From positions 6,311,306 through 6,375,305 of the forward strand of contig NC_064046.1 in assembly GCF_932526225.1 (NCBI RefSeq): a stretch of DNA of 64,000 bases, read 5' to 3'. The notes beneath the pieces are model-generated. The model searched no databases, was not told the origin of the DNA, and was given only the letters and a program-made list of their open reading frames with translations. Origin of the DNA: Nematostella vectensis (taxonomy: Eukaryota > Cnidaria > Anthozoa > Actiniaria > Edwardsiidae). The position numbers were made by a program, and so were the translations under genes. Position 1 is the first letter of the stretch. Every line of letters starts with the position of its first letter. This document shows positions 1 to 9,829 of this stretch, piece after piece.

Positions 1-1000
1 CATTAATGGACTGGAGGTATTTATCTGTATTACTTGATTTATTTTGAAGTGGAAGTATTTTGAAGCTTATTGATGAAAAAATCCCAAAGAAGTGACTACC
101 TTACATCGCGACACTTGACCGGCTACCCAAAAGACAAATTTTGGGTTCTTACTATAAAATATCTTGATCTCTCTCATTGAATGTCATGATTTTTTCACCA
201 TGTAGATTTCAATAAAGTAGAGCATATGTGTAAATTGTAACAAGTTCCAACAGAATATCGAGCAGCTTTCATCAAAATATTCGCAAAAAAGTATTGTATA
301 AGTAACTTAACTCAACTAGAAAAGCTTAAGCCTGCTGCTTTGGTTTGGAAACTTTTTTAAGCGGTAAACATGTCAGAGCCATGGGTAGTGTAAGATGTGT
401 AAAACTATGAAAATTATTTTGGTATTTTAAGTGCTTGCTTAATTTTTGGTATTTCGGTCCTCCTTTAAATAATTTTTGTTTTCTTTTCTAAAATAACTTT
501 ATCCCTCATTGAATATCATTTTAATTTTATGGAACATTTTCAATGAAATCTAGAGCATTGTGTTGTCTTTCTAAGGCTGTTAATGATAGGTATATGCTAT
601 AATTTTAAGTCTGGATATTCTATAGCCCTCTCATTATACTTCAAAATAAAATTGTTAAAACAATATGATAGCATATAGATATTGTTGTTTACTTTGCACT
701 TACATAAATGAAACAATGAATTAAATCTAAAATATATTGTTAATACAATATGGCTCACTTTGGGTGTTAAAATAAATTTACCACTAAGTGATAGCACATT
801 GAGGGCAGTGAACCAAAACAATGTTTGAGTAATATTTTACAATTTTCAAACACATTCTCATTTTTCCTGAATTTTATTTCGGTGCTATCTCTGCTGCGGG
901 GATAGTATTTGTAAGATTTTTACAATGCAAAAGATAGGACATTGTAGCATTTTACTTGTTTTGTTTACAAAATAACAACTTGAATTGGGCTGAACCGTAG
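1..1000. other. AT-rich non-coding stretch
   Basis: No ORF with coding character, RNA gene or clear repeat was recognised on either strand. The only ORF above 70 codons (597-821, minus) is a low-complexity AT-rich reading with no recognisable domain. It could be intergenic or intronic. Confidence 0.6.
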
Positions 1001-1025
1001 AAGATCGATTGACGTCGGTGGCGAA

Positions 1026-1153
1026 AGCGCATGCGCACGCTCAACCCACATGGAAGACTTTTCTGAAAATACTAGCTTATATATATTTTACGGCTACACA
1101 ACCAAATGACCGTAGCGGTCGCAGAGCCATACCGGAAGTTGAACACCGGAAGT
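1026..1153. promoter_or_regulatory. candidate CpG-type promoter (NRF1-like plus two ETS-like sites)
   Basis: An NRF1-like palindrome AGCGCATGCGCAC lies at 1026-1038. Two identical ETS/GABP-type cores CCGGAAGT lie at 1132-1139 and 1146-1153, 14 bp apart. In metazoans such sites cluster in TATA-less housekeeping promoters. No gene was identified immediately downstream on either strand, so this is a motif-based guess; the transcript could lie outside the window. Confidence 0.25.
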
Positions 1154-1743
1154 TTACAGGATGACCTGAGTATTGCTGTGTTGCAAAAGCACAGGAAGAT
1201 CATAAAACGTTTACGGATTAGTGATCCAATGATGCCAGTGACATTGGACTCCCCACAATAACTCGTACATGCTTCGCATTCCCGAGTTAAAAAGTGGCGG
1301 CTAAGAAAAAATACGGGCAGATTATTCCCATCTATGGATAAATTCTGTTACGATTCGATGGGAGGACTTCTGTTGACTGGGATCGTACCTTTATTCTGAA
1401 GTCAGTGGTACAACTGAGAGTAGGATGAGAGTGATGAGGATTTACAATGTGGTCCTATTTGTAGCAAAACAGGTAGTACGTTTGATTGACAAGCACTGAC
1501 CACGTGTGCGGAGTGCAGTGATTGGACGGTACTTGACAATGCAAACAGTTACATCAGATATCATTAACTGTCGGCAAAATTAGAGATAACAAAGGAAAGC
1601 TTTGAAAAGAATTTAAGGATACAAAACGAATGTCCTTTGCCATGAAACTAAGGGAGTCGGTAGGAAAAGTAAAAATGTAACTTTGGAGAAACAAATAGAA
1701 TCAAAAAGCCCAAACTGTCGCGATCTCGTACCAGAACAATGAA

Positions 1744-1877
1744 TACAATGCACCAAAAACTGGAAATCGACTCTGCCAAATTTTCGTCTTTAATAAGGCT
1801 TCTTCAGTCTGCCCTGAAGAAGTCTTATTAAAGACGAAAATTTGGCAGAGTCGATTTCCAGTGTTTGGTGTATTGTA
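1744..1877. repeat. palindromic hairpin MITE
   Basis: About 134 bp forms a nearly perfect inverted repeat with a 6-nt centre (TCTGCC). The outer arm starts TACAATGCACCAAAAACTGG and its partner ends CCAGTGTTTGGTGTATTGTA, with only a few mismatches. A 16-bp direct repeat TTTGGAGAAACAAATA lies on both sides (1682-1697 and 1879-1894) and may mark the original insertion. No coding capacity. Confidence 0.75.
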
Positions 1878-2128
1878 TTTTGGAGAAACAAATATGTAAC
1901 TTGTAATCGGAAGTTACTGAACGGAAGGGGAAAGAACTGGTCGCTCAAGTAGCGTAGGTGTGGTGTTTGCTGACTTAGTTTACCAACTTAATGGAAAGTT
2001 AAAGACAGATAATCCCAAAACATGGTACGACCCGATAAAAGTCATTATTTCACTAATTCTTATAATTAAACGAACATCTTCCTATTCAAGTTAAATCAAC
2101 AAAAACTAATAATGCCTCAAGAATGCTT

Positions 2129-4099
2129 TTAACCTTGAACAATCCTTTTAGCTAGAGCAAATATCTTAACTTTGTCTATTTGCTTACTACAATTAGTAAA
2201 ATACGGATTCATTCTAACATAACCTATCATAACAATTGGAAGGGTGAAATGTAAGAGGAAAGGGAGTCTGTCGTCCACGTCTTTGGGTTCGTCTGGCTGT
2301 AACGCAACAATCAGACGACAAGGCGCGGTCGAGAGCAACAACTGAAACTGACATTTTTTGCTCGGATCGAGAATGAAAGTCGAAGTGTCGGCGTTCTATG
2401 AACGTGAATAAGGAATAGGAGTTTTAACCTGCTAAGGGCGAGAGGATGAATACAGTTAATACCTTGGGCGAACCTCACAACTCCAGTGATTATGATCATC
2501 GCCAGAGCAAGACCTTTGCCAACTGTGAACACAATCTGCACCAGGGCCGCTACTCGCGCACTCATCATATTCATGAACACCAGGAAGTCTAAAGAAAAAC
2601 ATATCCACCAAAATATCAAATATAAAAGAATCAAGAGAAGGAAACTGTTACGGAGAGTGGAAGTGCATTTGAAAACCGCTATTTTGTCGCCCAGAAATTA
2701 TGGTTCAAAGATTGTGGTTCAGCATTGGCCGATTTGAGAAATTTCTTTTGAATATGGTAAAAAAAGTATAAAACTTTATCTTCGATAATTTACCTTCTGA
2801 TGTCAAATAAAAACAATGACCAGACCAGTTTTTTGCTAGTCGGTCGATTTATCAGACAGTCAATCGTTAGGTAAGTCCATACTGTCGGCCGGTCTGGTTG
2901 GACAAAAATAGTCGGACGAGGTTGGGCAGGCGATCAGTAATGCATGCATCGTAAAGAATACTTAGCTGTAAAACATAATCTCCATACTTACAAATTATAC
3001 CAACACCAAGAATTTTCTGCAGTACTTTGACATCCTCCCTCTCAGAGCATCCTGGGAAAATAGGCTCTAGAATATATGCAGCTAGGGCAAGGGTCTGAAT
3101 ACCAAACACCACGGGGGACATGACCAGAAATCCAAACCAAGATGTAGCAAAAGCCATCATCGGGCCCAGAGTCTTTAGCATAAACATGTAGTGTCCTAAG
3201 AATGTCAGACAAGTGAGAGCATCAGTTTATATGCTACGGCAGAACAATTATGATAACAGTTGTTACGCGTATGCAAGTTATTACGCAATCATCATCATTT
3301 GATAATAGGGCACGTTAGCTCAAGCTGTCACTTGAAACAAGTCTCTCTACCCTATCAGCCGCCATTTTGTACCACCCCTCCCCCCTAGCGACATGCCAAG
3401 TGTTAGCTAAATCGGGATAGGTTTTACGATGTATTCTTTGAAATTGGCGAATGAAGTGCAAAAAAAATATTAAATTTTATCAAATTATTTATCCTCCAAT
3501 GTTAAATGAAGACAGTATCAAAGTCTAGACTGAATAAGAATTTTAAAGCGACTGTCCGCAGTCATAATACAAGTTGTCAGTCAACTTACAGCTTAATACG
3601 GGAACAATACTGAGAGCCAAATACCCTTATTTGCCCCTATACTGACCGGCAATGAGAGATGGGCGCTTATCGAAGAGATAGTAGTCTAAAAACATTATCT
3701 CAGCTATGTAATAAAAAGTGCTGAATAGCCCAATAGTTTTTGTCATCCCTAGAGGTATCCCCTACCCCTAAGGAAATCCTCCATTTACGCATCTGGGTGA
3801 TGACCCAATTTCAACAAACCTCCGCATTTGCCGTATGTTAGTGTCAACTCTGCTGATACCAGTGCTCCAAATATGGACACAACGGCGCAGAGTAACCAAA
3901 TAAGGAGAGACATGCCAACAGAACCGCTGTACACGAGCACCCACTGCGCTGATATGAAGATTCCTGAGCCCACCATCACACCACCGCTCAGTGAAATAGA
4001 TGCGCAAAGACCGAGATCCCTGCGAAGCCCGAATTCCTCAGATTTTTTCGCTTTCCCGGCATCCCCTCCGGTTCCTGTCTCGCCTGATACCTCTGTCAT
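2129..4099 (-). pseudogene. SLC7-family amino-acid transporter, 5' exons only
   Basis: Homologue of SLC7 light chains (L-type or b0,+ type exchangers, 12-TM plasma-membrane proteins that usually pair with an SLC3 heavy chain). Exon 1 is 4099-3820 from the ATG and encodes a Ser/Gly-rich N-terminus, then TM1 with the family motif GSGIF and TM2 ending before the conserved GG. Exon 2 is 3195-2992 (TM3 region) and exon 3 is 2588-2463, with the conserved pattern VQIVFTVGKGLALAMIIITG (TM5). Splice sites are canonical and all junctions are phase 1. The next recognisable piece (about 2296-2150: PDEPKDVDDRLP, then LPIVMIGYV) resembles the stretch after TM6, but its acceptor is in phase 0. The tryptophan-rich TM6 segment is absent from the gap, and nothing C-terminal was found down to position 1. 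I infer a truncated pseudogene. An assembly gap, or distant exons left of the window, remain possible. Confidence 0.7.
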
Positions 4100-4156
4100 C
4101 CTATTCGCAAAAGAAGATACGAGACGCTTTCAAATTTTGCTTGATTTTTTAGTTCC

Positions 4157-4744
4157 GTGTTTACACGTCAACCTAGGTTTAGTTTTGTGACACAATTTGT
4201 GGTTAGGAGAAATGAGTTTACACTTGAAAACCTAAACTAGGTTGATCATTCAGCCGAACATGTTATTCTGTGATGGCTTATGTTTACAAGATTCAATATA
4301 ATTCAAGATAATATTTTAGGGACCACTTTGCCTGATGTTTTCTCTCATGTTTGTCATTTTCGTTGAATTGCTTGCGCTTGTACGTTAAGGATTCGCTTGA
4401 CTAGTTTATTGTAAAGTATCGTTTAAAACGTGCAAAATGCGAGGATCTCGAAAACATGTAGCCCAGGGAAGCGAGCGACGCCTGTCTAAAAACGCCTGCG
4501 ACGGAGGCTACAAACATGTGGTAATCTCATGCCTTTTGAGTAATGAAATGACTGACATCGGAAAGCGATAGATTTAACCGTAACCTCGGTTGAGTACGCT
4601 CAACTATGCCTCCTGGAATTGTTGAGCTCAACCGGACCTAGGTTGAGCGTCCTTTGTAATTGCCGGCACATAAGTGGCTATTTGAATCGTGTTCACACAC
4701 ACTTCAAATCTTAACTAGGTTTTTGGACGCTCAAGTGTAAACAC
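4157..4744. repeat. possible MITE with GTGTTTACAC ends
   Basis: The left end GTGTTTACAC (4157-4166) is matched by the inverted right end GTGTAAACAC (4735-4744). Both ends and the interior carry repeated CCTAGGTT or AACCTAG motifs in both orientations. No target duplication was found and no protein is encoded, so the call rests on the paired ends only. Confidence 0.35.
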
Positions 4745-4832
4745 AGCAATAGACGTAGTAGTATGGCGGTAGAAAACTGACAAATAAAAAAACGTGGTTA
4801 CGAATATATTTTTCTATTTTGGTTTCTATTGC

Positions 4833-5040
4833 CAGGGGCGGCGGAGTGGTCCCATAATTGGGGGTGGGTAGTGGTTTCATTGGGGAGGGGTGGTTGCTGG
4901 CTTCTAATTTTTAAGCGCTATTAATAAAAACTCGGGCGATAACCTAGGTTTTTATGCGAGGGATTTTAAACTGTTCAACAAATTTTTTGTCGGTTGCTTA
5001 TGTATCGCTGAAACCCTACCCTTCCCCTCCGCCGCCCCTG
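4833..5040. mobile_element. 208-bp MITE, hAT-like ends, TSD ATTGC
   Basis: The ends are perfect inverted repeats (CAGGGGCGGCGGAG at 4833; CTCCGCCGCCCCTG ending at 5040). The 5-bp ATTGC directly abuts both ends (4828-4832 and 5041-5045). The CAGGG start with a short target duplication resembles non-autonomous hAT elements of the 5-bp group. Minus ORFs overlapping it (4952-5276) show no recognisable domain. Confidence 0.75.
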
Positions 5041-5509
5041 ATTGCATGCTAAGAAGTTTGCATTCGCAAAATACGAACGAATGAAAGACGCCAAAAAAAC
5101 TCACTCGGATATAGTCTTTTCGCATTACTCTGAGAGGAAAATGCACAGAAAGGTCGATTTGGCGAGCATTTAAAAGAAAAGGACAACAAATTCGATGAAT
5201 TTGGTGCGGATCTGGGGTGCGGAAGCCCGTGCCAGCCCCTGTATAACATAAAGAATGATACATCTAACCCAAACATGGTCTTAGAGTTGTCCGTCCAAAA
5301 AAGCCTAAATGCCTTTTTTTAATAAAGGGAACGTAACTGCAATCCGCGAGTTACATACAATCCCAAAGTTTTGTTAACAAAGGCTGGGGTATGTTATGAG
5401 GATATTATTGAAATCTTATCTAAAATTTCAGGACGACTGAACGTCTTCCTTTCTAAAAATGTTGGTTAATCACTTTCGCCCTGCTACTAGCCCCCTCTTC
5501 CTACTATGA

Positions 5510-5904
5510 CTATAACCCAAATAGTGGTCCTACCTTGCTTGGTTTTCTCAAATTCTTTTCGTTCATAAATCTGTTTTGGGTAATGAGATCTACGCCATCA
5601 AGTCCACAACAACCTTTTGGCAAAACATTGACCTGAAGCCTTAACCTTTTAGCAACTATCACCCGCTTTACTGTCTTTCCCAAATTAATTTTGACTAAGA
5701 GTGACAGATTTCGAAACTCAAGAGATCCTGCTTTGCTATTGCTATTGTTACGCAATTCAATGTAATCGAAGGGCGATCGCGAGATGCCCTTTAAGAGCTT
5801 GAAGATGGCACGGCCGTGTACATGTCGCTAAAACAATCAATAAAACACGCTAACCTGTTTGATGGCTGAGAGGGTAGTAGCTCTTTACTCTCACTTTTAT
5901 CCAT
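5510..5904 (-). CDS. weak two-exon gene candidate, unknown product
   Basis: A possible first exon starts at ATG 5904 (MDKSESKELLPSQPSN) and ends at a donor AACAG|GTTAGC (5855). About 108 bp further on, a compatible-phase reading gives a basic segment (NLGKTVKRVIVAKRLRLQ) ending at a donor AAGCAAG|GTAGGA (5534). The acceptor between them is poor and no downstream exon was found. I do not recognise the protein. It may be chance. Confidence 0.2.
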
Positions 5905-6730
5905 AGTCCCTGTATTGTATAAATAAGTGAGAGGTAATCTGCAACCACAAAGGAATGTACTATACTGCACGAAATTGTATGATGCAGTCAAAAGGCTTCG
6001 GCTGGGATGGGCTTAGGTTCAAGGGTTATTCCGAAACTTAATGCTACCAGCAGGATCAGTAAATATAGCAAATGTTAACGGTATGCTAAGATGTCATGCT
6101 ATTGTGCGAATTGCTTAGGCAGTGAAATAGTACTGAAACATTTCTATGAAGATAGAAGTAGAGCTATGATAGAGATGGAAGAGGGGGTGAGTTACTATAG
6201 TATTTATCATGGATCACGTCAATCGCGTGATGAATCAGATGATAGGGTCTATAAATAGCAAACAGTTAGTGGATTATTTTACCTTTCCTAATCCAAGAGA
6301 GATTTTACAAAAATATTATTCTGATGATATCAGTAACAAGCTAAAAATATGCACAAATTGAACTTTTTCCAGTTCAAAATTAACCCATCCAGACCCTTAG
6401 ATGACGTTACAGATGTGTCGAAGTTGAACAGTGCTCTGCTTGGTGCTATATACAGACGCAACTTGATACAACACGCCATCCGTACCTTTCTCTTTGGTAG
6501 CTCGTCCTACCTCGCAGTGTTACCTTCCTTCCGAATCCCCCTACGGGCCTGGCAAAATATTGAAATTTTGAGGGGACCATCGATTTTCCGGGGCCCTGAT
6601 TATATGGGGCCTCAAATAAAAATGGTAGGCGCATGAGGTCGCGATATAGACAATTCATGATATTGATTCTAAGAGGAGGATGCGTAACCTAGGACGTACC
6701 TAGTCTTCCTTGCACCAACAAGGGTTATCA
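5905..6730. other. non-coding stretch, nothing recognised
   Basis: The ORFs here (5791-5991 minus, 6349-6636 plus, 6446-6658 minus) lack recognisable domains and overlap on opposite strands. No clear repeat ends were seen. Confidence 0.5.
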
Positions 6731-7032
6731 GTATACAAAATCCATGCAAGTATAAAAAATCCATGCAAGTATAAAAAATCCATGCAAGTATAAAAAATCC
6801 ATGCAAGTATAAAAAATTCCATGCAAGTATAAAAAAATTCCATGCAAGTATAAAAAAATCCATGCAAGTATAAAAAATCCATGCAAGTAAGTATACAAAA
6901 TCCATGCAAGCATAAAAAAAAGTCCATGCAAGTATACAAAATCCATGCAAGTATAAAAAAATCCATGCAAGTATAAAAAATCCATGCAAGTATAAAAAAT
7001 CCATGCAAGTATAAAAAAAACATGCAAGTATA
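6731..7032 (-). repeat. ~20-bp minisatellite, copy A (15 units)
   Basis: Fifteen tandem units of CATGCAAGTATAAAAAATC type run in register. Length varies mainly in the A-run (A5 to A8) and some units have TATACA instead. On the minus strand it is the same repeat as 13531-14215. Long ORFs of repeated YLHG/LAWI/YTCMDF words are a by-product of the stop-poor unit, not a protein. Confidence 0.95.
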
Positions 7033-7142
7033 GCCGGCTCTCATTCGGGGATATTCGGAAATGTATTTCGTTTTCGAATATTGGTGCGCTCACAGGATTC
7101 CCAATATTTGAAAATTTCGAGCCCGAATAAGAGCCGGCTCGC
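7033..7142. repeat. ~110-bp block with inverted ends next to minisatellite A
   Basis: The block begins GCCGGCTCTCATTCGGGG and ends CCCGAATAAGAGCCGGCTC, so it is an inverted repeat around an interior containing TTCGAATATTGGTGCGC. The same block recurs inverted at 13410-13530, again fused to the minisatellite. Block plus minisatellite therefore looks like one mobile unit. Confidence 0.75.
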
Positions 7143-7780
7143 AGGCTAATGCAAATACGATAATGCACTAGTCAATTGAAACCCCCACCCCCATGGTCCC
7201 GGGGAAGGGTGGGGGATTAAAAAAAGCCCCCACCTCCTCGGGACAAAACTGCAGTCAAATGCCCCTACCCTTCGGGGTGCTGGGTGCACCCCGAAGCTTT
7301 TAATTTTTTAACTAGCTTTTAAGACAATACAAGCCATCTGAAATAAGCCTCTATCTTTCAAGCCGATACACTTCAGGAGCACCAGTACATTTGTAGAAAT
7401 AATGATGAAAATAAGTTACACAAAGTAATGAAAGAATAAATCATCCTTCACCGAGCGTTAATTATCAATCATTTCATTCGTTTTCGTTACAAATACTACG
7501 GATTAAACGCACTCTTAGGTTAGCCATGAGGTAATTAAGTAAACATGCCTGTTTTATAAATTTTATATATATGTTTTATAAATTTTAATAATTTCTTATA
7601 ATTGATTTAGGTAAATCTGCTACAGGAATGCATCTCTACGCCTTACGAATTATGTATATAAATTACGAAACCTTTGTAATAAACTCAGCTGCTACTCCTA
7701 CAGTATTTTGAATCGTTCATCTTGTGTGACTACAACATTATTAAACTTAACAGGGTCAGTCACGGTGAGTACACGAGCAG

Positions 7781-9813
7781 TTACTCACAGAATGGACAAA
7801 TCCATTCATCTTCACCTGGCACTTGCCTCAGTCCATCGCACTCTATATGGAGCCACTCTATTTCACAGGATTGTGAGTCGCAGGCTACCATCTCCCCACT
7901 CTCAGGACCGCCACATAAGCACCAAGAGTCAGCCACTGCATTTTTCTTGGCCCCTCGATTCCTTTTCCTTGTTGCGCTTGCTTTCATTGCCCCGGCTTGT
8001 CTGAGCGAGGTGATTTACCCACATTTGAACCTCTAAAGCCGAAAGAAGGGTTTTCTTGGCAAGCTCTTCTTCTTCATCTTTGAATTGAAGCATATTAAGT
8101 CCTTTGTAAAAATAATATGGCCATCGGCTATCAGGGTTGAATTTGACATCAAATCCTTTGCGGGCTCTCCTACAAGTAATTGCAGCAGCCCCTTCGTAGC
8201 GCTTAGCAGATATTCTCCTGCGGTTTCTTACAGCACATAACTGAACTAACCGACCCATATGATAGTGAAATGCCATATTCGTCTTTCAAATGTTCCTGTA
8301 ACCTCTTGTAGGTCACTTGAAGTCCTTTTGATGTCTTATTGCTAGCAAAGGTGAATACACCGGTTCTTCGCCATTGGTCAGCACTAACTCTTTGCTTCTG
8401 GACAAAGTCCTCCAACTTCTTTCCAATGTCAGGATACTTCGAGGTGATAGTAGACACCCTCTTAGCAGAGCTTCTTGCACTTTAAGCTTGGAAATTTCTC
8501 TCTTAGCTGCCTTTTTAATTTTAGCTCTGCTTTCGTGTTTCACTCTTGATTTCACCTGATCTGAGTGAATATCGCTTGTAGCACACCAGTCGCCATCATC
8601 AGAATCACTCTCACTTTCAAACAAATCTTCGCTAAGAGCTTGGATTCTCCGAGACTCCAAGTATGCTTGTCTACTGATCTCTACTAGCTGTTCCTCTTCC
8701 CTTGTAAGGTCACTTGTAGGAATTGAATCTGCAACATCTAGGAGAATCTGGTTTAAAAGTTCAAGATTGTTGCCTGGCAAAAGGTTCTTTAGCTAAGCAA
8801 CAAAAGAGAACCAGTTTAGATTACTATTTCTGAGTATAACCAAAAGACTGTCTATTGAAGGAGCGGAATTGGCTGTTGTATCTTTCAGAGCATCAGTATT
8901 ATCTGGATCACATTCTTCTGGCTATAACAACTTCCCCAAGGGTCATGTTATTAACCAAGAAAATATAAACACCATCATCGAGCTTGTATTTGGCGATATC
9001 TGACAAACTGCTACTTAAATGGACTGCATAACGTTCAACAACATCAGACTCCTAGTAGGAGTGTCCTTATTCACAAAAAAGGCAAATTGCTTCCATCACC
9101 ACCACCTTTTGAGACATCGCTATTCTCTTTTGGTGAAACTTGGATTACACGTTTTTCTTTTTCTTCACAATGTGGTCACTTCGTCTTCCGTAGCTTGGCG
9201 ATCCATTTCTGCAGACTTCTTTTTCTCTTTCTCTGTACTTTCTTGTTTCCTGGTTGTTTTTTTTTACAGCTGTTGAAGTTCTTGACCAAAAGGTTTCTAA
9301 TGTCTTGAACGAACTTTCTGAGGATGAAGCTTCTGATGAGTGGCTGATTGCTTCCTGCTCTTATATGTTTTAGATTTGGCGTCTTTTCTCTGTATGAGCA
9401 CCAACTCCTCTTCGTACTTCCTTTTTCTCTTTTGACTTTTGTAATCTCCTCTTCTGTTGTTGTAGCCCGCATATACTGCTTTGTCTGCTCATCCCAAATG
9501 CATTGCATTTGCAAAAGCCTTGTTCTGTTTTCTGCACTTTTTATCTCTTCTGTTAGCTCCTCAATCCGTTTTACTCTCAGTTGCTCTGTCATTCTTATTT
9601 TCTTATCTGATCTCTGATCTGAGGTTTGGCCGAACGCTTTGGATCTTGAGCGTTTTTTTTTGTAGCGTGGAGTTTTTGGCGGCAAAGATCCATTACCTCC
9701 TTCTTATTTCCCAACAAGCTGGGGTTATCTAGACAAAGGTCAAAAGTAGCATCGTTCATTTTCTTGTGGTATGGAAGAGTGCTGTTAAGAACTTTGACAT
9801 CATTTGACATCAT
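7781..9813 (-). pseudogene. decayed transposase-like gene ending in a PHD finger
   Basis: Six minus-strand ORF pieces in changing frames read as one ancestral protein. N-terminal pieces (9813-9595, 9685-9176) include a charged coiled-coil. An acidic Ser/Asp segment follows (8780-8457), then a helix-rich stretch (8457-8265, containing YGISLSYGSV). Next comes a basic segment (8260-8080, with VRNRRRISAKRY and RRARKGFDVKFNPDSRWPYY). The C-terminal PHD finger (7987-7781) has a full C4HC3 ligand set: WCLC, ACDSQSC, WLHIEC, ICPFC. Frame changes are visible near 8457, near 8250 and before the PHD piece. The expected catalytic region after the FNPDSRW motif is much too short, so it was probably lost by internal deletion. 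From memory of the family, similar proteins occur as multicopy genes in cnidarian genomes. Catalytic identity is unproven. Confidence 0.5.
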
Positions 9814-9829
9814 TTACGCTAATAGCCAC

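Noticed and set aside
6669-7168. Three overlapping minus ORFs of repeated YLHGFF/LAWIF/YTCMDF words
   Set aside because: They are the three frames of one minisatellite unit, which lacks stops. The same words appear in all frames and no non-repeat domain is present.
9019-9732. Plus-strand hydrophobic ORFs (9019-9276, 9348-9617, 9481-9732)
   Set aside because: Antisense shadows of the Lys/Arg/Glu-rich minus-strand transposase pieces.
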